A DNA stretch of 64,000 nucleotides. Source: Cyclobacterium plantarum. GTDB lineage: Bacteria > Bacteroidota > Bacteroidia > Cytophagales > Cyclobacteriaceae. Shown piece by piece: positions 17,660 to 25,483 of this stretch. The stretch spans positions 45,999 through 109,998 of the forward strand of contig NZ_JAANYN010000012.1 in NCBI RefSeq assembly GCF_011290685.1, read 5' to 3'. The stretch's first letter is position 1. Every line of letters begins with the position of its first letter. The notes under the pieces are model-generated. The model worked only from the letters and a program-made list of their open reading frames with translations, was not told the origin of the DNA and did not search any database. The position numbers were made by a program, and so were the translations under genes.

Positions 17660-17667
17660 TAATTTTG
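17660..17667 (+). promoter_or_regulatory. -7 promoter element for aceK
   Basis: TAATTTTG matches TAnnTTTG and would give a leader of about 58 bases before ATG 17732. No clear -33 box is seen. Confidence 0.45.
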
Positions 17668-17731
17668 CCGGAAAAAAATAAAACAGTAATATCCCTGTCG
17701 AATGACCATTTAACAAATAAGTTCCCCTTTT

Positions 17732-19459
17732 ATGCCCGATAGCATTTCCTCTCTCACCGTCAACAGCATTCTCAAAGGATATGAAACCTACATTTCAGAA
17801 TTTAACCGGATTACCCAGCAAATCCCGGCAAATTTTGTCAATCGCGATTGGAAAACCCTGCAGGACAACCACCGCAAAAGACTCCGGCTTTACAAAGACC
17901 TGTTAAAAGACACTATCCATTTGTGCAAGGAACAGCTTGGGGAGCGGGTTTCGCAAAAAGAAACATGGTTTGTTATAAAATCAAGCTATTTGGAACTGAT
18001 CAGGAACAAAGCAGACAAAGAGCTGGCTGCTACCTTTTTCAATTCGGTTTTTAGAAAAACCTACCCAGGGAATATCATTGACGATGCGCTGATGTTTGTG
18101 GAAGCTCCATTTGAAGAAATTCCCCGTGAGATGGATTCCAGCCTGTTTTACAATTATCCCGGAACCGGTAAACTGGAAGATATATTCAGGAAAATACTGG
18201 CTGATTTTGATTTCGGCACTGCTTATTACCAAAAAGAAACAGACATCCACAACCTGGTCAGAGGGGTACAAAAGGTGATTCTGAGCCGCTATAAAGCCAC
18301 TTCTGAAACCACCACCCAGGTATTGCGGGATATTTTTTACCGCAATAAAGCCGCCTACCTGATAGGCAGAACTTTTATAGGCCAAAAGTGGATGCCCTTT
18401 ATCATTCCCTTTGTACACAATGCCAGGGGCGTATTTGCCGATACCCTGATTTTTGACCCCAATATCATGAGTGGTATATTCAGTTATACCCGCTCCTATT
18501 TTATGGCGCGCATACAGACCCCGGCACAAACCGTACTTTTCCTGAATTCGGTCATACAACACAAGCGGCCTTATGAAATTTATAATGCCATAGGATTCAA
18601 CAAGCATGGGAAAACTGCCTTTTACAGGGATTTCACCAAACACCTGAGGGAAAGCCAGGATGATTTTGTGGAGGCCAGTGGCATCAAGGGCATGGTCATG
18701 ACAGTCTTCACCCTGCCCTCTTATAATATTGTCTTTAAATTGATCAAAGACCATTTTGAACCGCCCAAAAATATGACCCGGCAGCAGGTCAAGGAAAAAT
18801 ACAAACTGGTGGGGCTGCATGACAGGGTGGGGAGAATGGCCGATACCCATGAGTTTGAAAACTTTAGATTGCCACTAAACCGGATTGCCCCGGAATTGAT
18901 GAAGGAATTGAAAAATACCGTCAACTCCCTACTGGAAATTGATGGGGATACCCTGGTCATCCGCCACCTGTATATTGAAAGACGGTTGAAACCCATGAAT
19001 CTTTATCTGGAGGACTGCAGCCTGGAAGCGGCCAGGCATGTGGTAGACGATTATGCCAATGCCATCCTCCAAATGGCCAAGGCCAATATTTTCCCGGGTG
19101 ACATGATGATCAAAAATTTTGGGGTCACCCGGCAGAACAGGGTCATCTTTTATGACTACGATGAAATCGAATTTTTGGAAAACATGAACTTCAGGGCAAA
19201 ACCAAAACCAAAAACATACGAGCAGATATATGCTTCCGAACCCTGGTATGAAATAAAGGCAAACGACGTTTTCCCCGAGGACTTCAAGCGTTTTATGATA
19301 GGCAGGGCCGATGTCAGGGATTATTTTATCCAATCCAACCCACAGCTTTTTGATCCCGGATACTGGAAAGAGATACAGGGCGCAATCAAAAAAGGGGAAC
19401 TGATCCATGCTTTTCCCTACCCGGAAAGCATGCGGTTCCGGCCGGAAGAAAAAATCTGA
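17732..19459 (+). CDS. aceK: Isocitrate dehydrogenase kinase/phosphatase
   Basis: A 575-residue protein matching AceK in length (E. coli about 578) and in sequence throughout. It has an N-terminal regulatory half (RDWKTLQDNHRKRLRLYKD) and a C-terminal kinase-like half with VFKLIKDHF, YKLVGLHDRVGRMADTHEFENFRLP and the catalytic-loop region NIFPGDMMIKNFGVTRQNRVIFYDYDEI. AceK phosphorylates and dephosphorylates isocitrate dehydrogenase and so diverts isocitrate to the glyoxylate bypass. In enterobacteria it follows aceBA; here no isocitrate lyase, malate synthase or icd lies nearby, so it is an isolated, divergently transcribed gene. AceK is best known from Proteobacteria. Confidence 0.96.
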   Translation: MPDSISSLTVNSILKGYETYISEFNRITQQIPANFVNRDWKTLQDNHRKRLRLYKDLLKDTIHLCKEQLGERVSQKETWFVIKSSYLELIRNKADKELAATFFNSVFRKTYPGNIIDDALMFVEAPFEEIPREMDSSLFYNYPGTGKLEDIFRKILADFDFGTAYYQKETDIHNLVRGVQKVILSRYKATSETTTQVLRDIFYRNKAAYLIGRTFIGQKWMPFIIPFVHNARGVFADTLIFDPNIMSGIFSYTRSYFMARIQTPAQTVLFLNSVIQHKRPYEIYNAIGFNKHGKTAFYRDFTKHLRESQDDFVEASGIKGMVMTVFTLPSYNIVFKLIKDHFEPPKNMTRQQVKEKYKLVGLHDRVGRMADTHEFENFRLPLNRIAPELMKELKNTVNSLLEIDGDTLVIRHLYIERRLKPMNLYLEDCSLEAARHVVDDYANAILQMAKANIFPGDMMIKNFGVTRQNRVIFYDYDEIEFLENMNFRAKPKPKTYEQIYASEPWYEIKANDVFPEDFKRFMIGRADVRDYFIQSNPQLFDPGYWKEIQGAIKKGELIHAFPYPESMRFRPEEKI

Positions 19460-19833
19460 TTCCCGGTGTCTGGCCTAAGCCTCTTTGCGTATTTAATTTA
19501 AAGGTGTTCTTTTTCTCGTCGTTCTACGTAAGTTATGCCTTTAAGATTGCAGCTTTGAATACGTCATCGGTATGGTCCATATTGGAATGAAAAGGAATCG
19601 AGAATAAACACGCTCCCGCAGAAGTCTGAGGTTGTACGGAGGCGAATTCCCGATCTTAATCGCTTTTCTCAATGGATTTAAGTCTCCGCTCCGGTTCAGA
19701 TTGCTTCGCAGGAATCGCAATGACGGCGTTTTCGTCACTGCGAGACCTAACATTTTAAAAAACGCAGAAATCGGGATGACGAAGGGATTTTTGGAATGGG
19801 GTAGACAGGCTATGTTCAAGCGTTTATAGGTTC
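19460..19833. repeat. Gene-free spacer with a GTCATTGCGA-type dispersed repeat
   Basis: No gene is supported here. Bases about 19716-19745 form an imperfect hairpin (TCGCAATGACG..CGTCACTGCGA), and related text (GGGATGACGAAGG) follows near 19773. Such GTCATTGCGAG motifs are common intergenic repeats in many bacteria. A 92-codon minus-strand frame across the region has low-complexity, repeat-like composition and is not called. Confidence 0.55.
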
Positions 19834-20346
19834 TTAGTCCTTATACCAACTCGCGTATTTGGGATAATTGGCCGCAATCCGCGAGATGGTTGCTTCCATC
19901 TCGGGCCCGGTGGCCTTAACCCTTTTGGCAGGAATTCCGGCATAAATGCTGTTTTTTTCCACCACAGTACCCGCCAACACCACTGCTCCGGCTGCTATGA
20001 CGGCCCCTTCCTGAACGACAGCATCATCCATGACGATGGCGCCCATACCTATCAACACCCGGTCTTCTATGGTACAGCCATGTACAATGGCCTTGTGGGC
20101 GATGGAAACATCTGAACCAATATTTACCGGTGCCTTTTGATAAGTACAATGGATGACCGCCCCATCCTGTATGTTGGTACGGTCCCCTATCCGTATATAG
20201 TGCACATCACCCCTTACAACGGCATTGAACCATACGGTGCAATCTTTGCCCATTGCCACATCACCTACTACCGTGGCATTTTCTGCCAACCAACAACCCG
20301 CTCCAAATTGAGGGGCCTTATTACCTACTTTCTTAACTAGAGCCAT
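19834..20346 (-). CDS. Gamma-class carbonic anhydrase-like hexapeptide-repeat protein
   Basis: A 170-residue left-handed beta-helix protein with repeated hexapeptide units from about residue 25 to 145. The three metal-ligand histidines of the gamma-carbonic anhydrase/YrdA group are present as H66 (AVIHCT), H84 (SIAHKA) and H89 (IVHGC), and RGDVHYIRIGDRTNIQDG precedes them as in that group. Many members bind zinc but have weak or untested carbonic anhydrase activity, so the catalytic role is inferred. The gene is monocistronic and divergent from the YceI gene. Confidence 0.92.
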   Translation of the reverse strand: MALVKKVGNKAPQFGAGCWLAENATVVGDVAMGKDCTVWFNAVVRGDVHYIRIGDRTNIQDGAVIHCTYQKAPVNIGSDVSIAHKAIVHGCTIEDRVLIGMGAIVMDDAVVQEGAVIAAGAVVLAGTVVEKNSIYAGIPAKRVKATGPEMEATISRIAANYPKYASWYKD

Positions 20347-20499
20347 ATTTATGATAATCAGAATTATATTATTTTAAACCAGCGAAATTTTAAATTTTTA
20401 AAAATTTATTTGTTGAAATACTGAACTTTTTCATATAAAAACAGTTTGAGTGTTTATACATATAAATTGAAACCAATCTTAATTAAACCATTATTATTT

Positions 20500-21222
20500 A
20501 TGAAAGCAATTAAATTATCGGGATTCATGTTATCGGCCGCTATGCTGGCCTTTTCATGTGGACAAAGTTCGGAAACCGTAGAAACTTCAGAAGCAGAAGA
20601 AGTAGCTGTGGCTACCGGATCCACATTGGCACTTGACGTCAATTCAAGTAAAGTAAACTGGAGAGGCTATAAGCCTACAGGCCAACACAATGGCATTATC
20701 CCAGTTACCGGAGGTGAAATCTCAGTTGAAGGAGATGCCATTACCGCAGGAGAATTTACTTTTGACATTACCGGTCTTGAAATCCATGATCTGGAAGAAG
20801 GAAGTGAAAACCACGGTAAATTGTGGAACCACCTGCAGTCAGATGACTTTTTTGATGCAGCCAACCATCCTCAGGCAAGTTTCGAGATCACAGAAATCAC
20901 TCCGTACGCTGCTGGTGATGCCGTGCAGGATAAAGAGCAATTTGAGTCTGAAAACACGCCTAAAAGTTCTTCTGAACTCGCACCCGCTACACCTACCCAT
21001 TGGATCAGTGGTAACCTGACCATTAGGGGCAACACCAAAAACATCAAATTCCCGGCCAGCGTGTCTATGAATAACGGAACCATTACCGCACAGGCAGGTT
21101 TCAACATAGACCGTACAGAATGGGGTTTGTCTTACGGTGATGAAGCTACTGCTGTTGACAAGGCAAAAGACCAGTTTATCTACAATACGGTAAGTGTCAA
21201 TTTCGATATCAAGGCCAATTGA
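20500..21222 (+). CDS. YceI-family lipoprotein
   Basis: A 240-residue protein with a lipoprotein signal ending LAFSC (lipidated Cys20), followed by an acidic serine/threonine linker. The rest is a YceI-like lipocalin fold: VNWRGYKPTGQHNG near the start, FDITGLEIHDLEEG..H.KLWNHLQSDDFFD in the middle, and GFNIDRTEWGLSYGDE near the end. YceI proteins bind isoprenoid or fatty-acyl ligands in the periplasm. ATG 20500 gives a proper signal peptide; an upstream in-frame start at 20446 would not. An intrinsic terminator follows at 21251. Confidence 0.93.
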   Translation: MKAIKLSGFMLSAAMLAFSCGQSSETVETSEAEEVAVATGSTLALDVNSSKVNWRGYKPTGQHNGIIPVTGGEISVEGDAITAGEFTFDITGLEIHDLEEGSENHGKLWNHLQSDDFFDAANHPQASFEITEITPYAAGDAVQDKEQFESENTPKSSSELAPATPTHWISGNLTIRGNTKNIKFPASVSMNNGTITAQAGFNIDRTEWGLSYGDEATAVDKAKDQFIYNTVSVNFDIKAN

Positions 21223-21250
21223 TAGTGAAGTAAGCAATTATGTAATAGAG

Positions 21251-21276
21251 AAGGGGACATTTTGTCCCCTTTTTTA
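21251..21276 (+). terminator. Intrinsic terminator after the YceI gene
   Basis: AAGGGGACA-TTT-TGTCCCCTT followed by a T-run; 29 bases after the stop codon and just before pabB. Confidence 0.9.
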
Positions 21277-21301
21277 TTGCCTTTTTCCTATTTTTGCCCC
21301 T

Positions 21302-22594
21302 ATGTCCCAACAAGAAAGCAGCATTTCCCTTTCCATCAACCCACAATGGGTCCGCCAATTGCTTGATTGGGCAGATCAGCATTTTAACTATTACAGCTAT
21401 TTCAACCCCAATGGCATTGCCTATCCCGGGGATGCTTTCACCCATGTTTTTTATGCCGGTACTCAGGCAGTGGATCTGGATCATTTAGACCTTTTGCCTG
21501 CAGGAAAACCAAAAATAGGTATCATTTCCTATGACAGAAAAAACAGTTATGAAAAATTGTATAGTGAGAATGATTGCCGGGTGAGATGTCCCGAAACCTT
21601 GTTTTTCAGCCCTGAAATAACGGTAAGTTTTTCAGCCGATGTGGCAATGATCACAACCTCCGACCCGGAAGCCTGTGCCAAAGCCATAGCATCCACGCAG
21701 GCAGTAAGACCTGAGGCCAGAGGTGATTTTACGCTCTTTGCTTCTCATGGGAAGGAGGAATACACCGGGGTTTTTGACAAAATTCAGCAACATATACTGG
21801 ATGGGGATATTTATGAAATGAATTATTGCATGGATTTTCACGGCAGCTTGCCCTACTCCGATCCTGTGGGTTTCTATTTGCAACTATGCGCCCATTCCCC
21901 CATGCCCTTCAGTGCCTTATTCAAAGCAAACGACCTTTTTCTGACTTGTGCTTCTCCGGAAAGGTTTTTGAAAAAACAGGGGTCAACCCTGCTCAGCCAG
22001 CCCATTAAGGGAAGCGTGAGGAGGGGCAGCAACCCGCAGGAAGACGCCATGCTGAGAAAAACCTTGCTTGAAAGTGAAAAGGAAATGGCCGAAAACCTGA
22101 TGATCGTTGATCTGATGCGCAATGACCTGTCAAGGCTGGCTCAAACGGGTACGGTCGGTGTGGATGAATTGTTCGGCATCTATACCTTCCGGCAAATTAC
22201 CCAAATGATCTCCACAGTAAGTTGCCAACTGCTTCCCGGTACAGGCTTCAGGGAAATCATTTCGAAAACCTTTCCTATGGGCAGCATGACCGGTGCGCCA
22301 AAAATCAAGTGTATGGAATTGATTGAAAGGTACGAATCCTTTAAAAGGGGTTGGTTTTCGGGGTGCCTGGGATATATTGATGCAGCCGGGGACTTTGATA
22401 CCTGTGTGATCATCAGAAGCCTGGTCATGGACCGGGCCAAAAACAAATTTTATTTTGGTGTTGGCAGTGCCATCACCGCAGATGCCAATGCATCAGACGA
22501 ATACCAGGAATGCCAGCTAAAGGCATCCACAATTATACAGACATTAAATTATTTTTATCAACTTAAAACCGATCCAGTTAAATGGCCGCATTAA
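21302..22594 (+). CDS. pabB: Chorismate-binding aminodeoxychorismate/anthranilate synthase component I
   Basis: A 430-residue chorismate-utilising enzyme. The conserved C-terminal domain has GDIYEMNYCMDF, PERFLKKQG, QPIKGSVRRG, ENLMIVDLMRNDLSRLA, TFPMGSMTGAPKIKCMELI and RGWFSGCLGYIDAAGDFDTCVIIRS. These fit PabB (4-amino-4-deoxychorismate for folate) better than TrpE, since it stands outside a trp operon. The N-terminal region is short. ATG 21302 is chosen because it follows the previous gene's terminator; TATTTTTG at 21289-21296 resembles a -7 box only 5 bases before it, which would make the mRNA nearly leaderless. Its stop overlaps gdhA by 13 bases. Confidence 0.88.
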   Translation: MSQQESSISLSINPQWVRQLLDWADQHFNYYSYFNPNGIAYPGDAFTHVFYAGTQAVDLDHLDLLPAGKPKIGIISYDRKNSYEKLYSENDCRVRCPETLFFSPEITVSFSADVAMITTSDPEACAKAIASTQAVRPEARGDFTLFASHGKEEYTGVFDKIQQHILDGDIYEMNYCMDFHGSLPYSDPVGFYLQLCAHSPMPFSALFKANDLFLTCASPERFLKKQGSTLLSQPIKGSVRRGSNPQEDAMLRKTLLESEKEMAENLMIVDLMRNDLSRLAQTGTVGVDELFGIYTFRQITQMISTVSCQLLPGTGFREIISKTFPMGSMTGAPKIKCMELIERYESFKRGWFSGCLGYIDAAGDFDTCVIIRSLVMDRAKNKFYFGVGSAITADANASDEYQECQLKASTIIQTLNYFYQLKTDPVKWPH

Positions 22595-23931
22595 ACAATA
22601 TCCTGAAATCCATCACCCAAAAAAATCCCCATGAAGCAGAATACCACCAGGCGGTGGAGGAAGTATTTGAAAGTATCCTTCCCGTGCTGAAGAAAAACAA
22701 AACCTTTGTAGATGAAAAACTTTTTGAAAGGATATGCGAACCGGAAAGGGTGATTTCTTTTCGGGTTTGCTGGACAGATGACCAGGGAAAGGTGCAGGTA
22801 AATAAAGGGTTCAGGGTTCAGATGAACAGTGCCCTTGGGCCCTACAAGGGGGGGCTGCGTTTTCACCCCAGTGTGAACCAAAGCATATTAAAATTTCTGG
22901 CCTTCGAACAAATTTTCAAGAATGCACTTACCGGATTGCCCCTGGGGGCGGGAAAAGGAGGGGCAGATTTTGACCCAAAGGGAAAATCAGACGGGGAAGT
23001 CATGCGGTTTTGCCAGGCCTGGATGATGGAAGCCTACCGCCATATCGGCCATTATACGGATATACCGGCGGGAGACATAGGGGTAGGAGAAAGAGAAATA
23101 GGCTACCTTTTCGGTACCTATAAAAAAATCCAGAATGAATTTCAGGGAGTATTGACCGGAAAAGGTACGGATTGGGGGGGGTCCTATCTGAGGCCCGAAG
23201 CTACAGGTTATGGGCTGATTCACTTTGCCCATTTTATGCTTACTGAGGTCGATGACAACCTGGGCAACAAAACCTGTTTGGTATCGGGAGCAGGAAATGT
23301 ATCCCAGTTTGCCATGGAAAAGCTACTGCAGGAAGGGGCAAAAGTAGTGGCCTTTTCGGATTCCACTGGCTTTGTTCATGATCCTGAGGGCATGACTGAG
23401 GAAAAACTGAGTCACCTGAAAACCGTCAAAAACGGAGAAAGAAAAAGCATTTCGGCTTTTGCCGATAAATATGCATCGGCCACCTTCACGACCAAAGGAA
23501 GTAAAAATATCTGGTCCATCCCCGCCGACTGTGCCTTCCCCTGCGCCACCCAGAATGAACTGGAGCTTGCTGATGCCAAAATCCTCCGGAAAAACGGGCT
23601 GATGCTACTGGCAGAAGGGGCCAATATGCCTTGCACCCCCGAGGCCATCAATTATTTCCAGGAATCCAAGGTCCTGTATGGTCCGGGAAAAGCATCCAAT
23701 GCCGGCGGAGTAGCTGTATCGGGACTGGAAATGACCCAAAACAGAATGGGCCGCTATTGGGCTAAAATTGATTTGGAGAAAGAACTTCGCGCCATTATGA
23801 AAAACATCCATGAAAAATGTTTGGAAACCATAGACAAACATCACCTGGAGGAGCAGGATTACCTGAATGCAGCAAATATCGGGGCTTTTGAAAAAGTAGC
23901 CAAAGCCATGCTGGCCCAGGGCACTGTCTGA
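22582..23931 (+). CDS. gdhA: Glutamate dehydrogenase, NADP-type
   Basis: A 449-residue hexameric-type GDH that aminates 2-oxoglutarate with ammonia. The substrate-binding segment GGLRFHPSVNQSILKFLAFEQIFKNALTG and the catalytic-lysine motif PLGAGKGGADFDPKGKSDGEVMRFCQAWM (about residues 90-145) are present. So is PAGDIGVGEREIG, and a Rossmann region with VSGAGNVSQFA. Length and motifs match the NADP-dependent E. coli GdhA group, although cofactor choice is inferred. The start overlaps pabB by 13 bases; dinB begins 8 bases after the stop. Confidence 0.96.
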   Translation: MAALNNILKSITQKNPHEAEYHQAVEEVFESILPVLKKNKTFVDEKLFERICEPERVISFRVCWTDDQGKVQVNKGFRVQMNSALGPYKGGLRFHPSVNQSILKFLAFEQIFKNALTGLPLGAGKGGADFDPKGKSDGEVMRFCQAWMMEAYRHIGHYTDIPAGDIGVGEREIGYLFGTYKKIQNEFQGVLTGKGTDWGGSYLRPEATGYGLIHFAHFMLTEVDDNLGNKTCLVSGAGNVSQFAMEKLLQEGAKVVAFSDSTGFVHDPEGMTEEKLSHLKTVKNGERKSISAFADKYASATFTTKGSKNIWSIPADCAFPCATQNELELADAKILRKNGLMLLAEGANMPCTPEAINYFQESKVLYGPGKASNAGGVAVSGLEMTQNRMGRYWAKIDLEKELRAIMKNIHEKCLETIDKHHLEEQDYLNAANIGAFEKVAKAMLAQGTV

Positions 23932-23939
23932 TAATAGTC

Positions 23940-25007
23940 ATGACCCTGATCCGGAAAATCATACATGTGGACATGGATGCATTTTTTGCATCGGTGGAAC
24001 AGCTGGATCATCCGGAGTACAGGGGCAAACCATTGGCTGTAGGCGGAAACAAAGAAAGGGGGGTGGTGGCAGCTGCCAGTTATGAAGCAAGAAAATTTGG
24101 GGTAAGGTCCGCCATGGCTTCCAGGCTGGCAGCAAAAAAATGCCCCTCCCTGATATTTGTCAAACCCCGGTTTGAGCGATACAAGGAAATTTCCCTTGAG
24201 ATAAGGAAGATTTTTCTGGATTATACGGATCTGGTAGAACCCTTGTCCCTGGATGAGGCATTTCTGGATGTGACGGTAAATCACTTCGGTCTTCCATCCG
24301 CCACCCTGATAGCCAAAGAAATCCGGCAAAGAATCAAAACGGAAACAGGACTGAATGCTTCTGCAGGCATTTCTTACAATAAATTTCTGGCCAAGGTGGC
24401 CTCTGACCTCAATAAACCCAATGGTCAGGCGGTGATCACCCCGGAAAAAGCGGAGGCTTTTTTGGAGAAGTTACCGATAGAGAAATTTTTCGGCATCGGC
24501 AGGGTCACAGCCGAAAAAATGAAATCCCTGGGCATACACAATGGTCATGACCTGAAACAATACTCGCTGGCATTTCTCACCGGCAGGTTTGGGAAATCAG
24601 GGCTGCATTATTACGAAATTGTGAGAGGTATACACAATAGTGAAGTAAAGCCCGACCGGATCAGGAAATCACTGGGGGTAGAAAGCACCTTTGAAAATGA
24701 CCTGATGGATATATCGGCCATCCTGGATAGCCTGAAGGAAAAAATTTTACCCGAATTTTTCAGGAGGCTGGAGCGAAATCAGGCCAGGGGAAGGACCTTG
24801 ACCCTCAAGATCAAATACAACGACTTCACCGTACATACCCGATCCAGAACCTTTGCTGAGCCCATACCCCTGGATAGCATGGAAAACCTGAGCCTGGACC
24901 TGGCCCAACAGGAGGCAATAACCAATCCTGTGCGGCTGCTTGGTGTCAGCTTATCCAATCTGAGCAGATCCGATGAACCCGGGGAGCAGCTTAAGATCAG
25001 GTATTGA
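23940..25007 (+). CDS. dinB: DNA polymerase IV (Y-family translesion polymerase)
   Basis: A 355-residue Y-family polymerase. The palm contains the metal-binding aspartates in HVDMDAFFASVEQLD (about residues 8-22) and the SLDEAFLDVT motif (about residues 101-110). A helix-hairpin-helix region (FFGIGRVTAEKMKSLGI) and the little-finger domain follow. It ends GEQLKIRY, lacking an obvious QLxLF-type clamp-binding motif. It extends mismatched or damaged primer ends. It is the third gene of the pabB-gdhA-dinB run; the linkage to amino-acid metabolism looks incidental. Confidence 0.95.
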   Translation: MTLIRKIIHVDMDAFFASVEQLDHPEYRGKPLAVGGNKERGVVAAASYEARKFGVRSAMASRLAAKKCPSLIFVKPRFERYKEISLEIRKIFLDYTDLVEPLSLDEAFLDVTVNHFGLPSATLIAKEIRQRIKTETGLNASAGISYNKFLAKVASDLNKPNGQAVITPEKAEAFLEKLPIEKFFGIGRVTAEKMKSLGIHNGHDLKQYSLAFLTGRFGKSGLHYYEIVRGIHNSEVKPDRIRKSLGVESTFENDLMDISAILDSLKEKILPEFFRRLERNQARGRTLTLKIKYNDFTVHTRSRTFAEPIPLDSMENLSLDLAQQEAITNPVRLLGVSLSNLSRSDEPGEQLKIRY

Positions 25008-25131
25008 GGTCAAAAAATTCCCATGGTTCGGTATCTTTGCCCCGGAAGGGAAAAAATATATTCCTCTCATTCTTGCTAACAGGTAATATATCGCGCCATT
25101 ACAGGGCTCAGGTATTTTTGAATAGAAAATT

Positions 25132-25214
25132 GACCTTTGGGGTTTTCCGAACCCCGAAGGTCTCCCTTACCGAAATCGTGGACACTTTCGGGGTCTCAAT
25201 GACCCCAAAGGTTT
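25132..25214 (+). repeat. Twin hairpin with interchangeable arms
   Basis: Two adjacent stem-loops: GACCTTTGGGG..CCCCGAAGGTC (25132-25162) and ACTTTCGGGGTC..GACCCCAAAGGT (about 25184-25213). Arm 1 can also pair with arm 4, and arm 2 with arm 3, so alternative folds exist. The -33 box of the next gene begins inside the last arm. There is no T-run, so this is not a standard terminator. Confidence 0.7.
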
Positions 25215-25242
25215 GAAATCACACAATCCGGCATTAATCTTG
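25212..25242 (+). promoter_or_regulatory. Promoter of the small membrane-protein gene
   Basis: TTTG (25212-25215), 19 bases, TAATCTTG (25235-25242; one mismatch to TAnnTTTG). The predicted start near 25248 excludes the GTG at 25247 as initiation codon. Confidence 0.55.
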
Positions 25243-25255
25243 TGTAGTGAAATGC

Positions 25256-25480
25256 ATGAACAATTTTAAATCCATGACTACTTATCAAAAATACCTGGAC
25301 TTTGGTGTCAAATATAGCATTCCATTGACCATAATTATGGCGACTCTTGCCATGAAAAAAGCGAAGGGTTTTGGCAATCTGGCTGTTTTTGCTTTGGTGA
25401 CCCCTACCATGTTGGGCTACCTGTACAGCCTGAAGAAAGCCAAAGAAACTTTGAAAAACCACCCTGAAGCTGCCAAATAA
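25256..25480 (+). CDS. Small two-helix membrane protein, unknown
   Basis: A 74-residue protein with two probable membrane helices (about residues 19-32 and 39-56) joined by a short basic loop (MKKAKGFGN) and a charged C-terminal tail. I know of no family. ATG 25256 is used because the predicted promoter places the transcript start near 25248; ATG 25274 is equally possible. It converges with tamL, only 3 bases from that gene's end, with no terminator between them. Confidence 0.6.
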   Translation: MNNFKSMTTYQKYLDFGVKYSIPLTIIMATLAMKKAKGFGNLAVFALVTPTMLGYLYSLKKAKETLKNHPEAAK

Positions 25481-25483
25481 CCA

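Noticed and set aside
17981-18850. 289-codon minus-strand frame opposite aceK
   Set aside because: It lies entirely inside aceK and has no recognisable domain.
19541-19819. 92-codon minus-strand frame after aceK
   Set aside because: Composition and internal hairpin point to a non-coding dispersed repeat.
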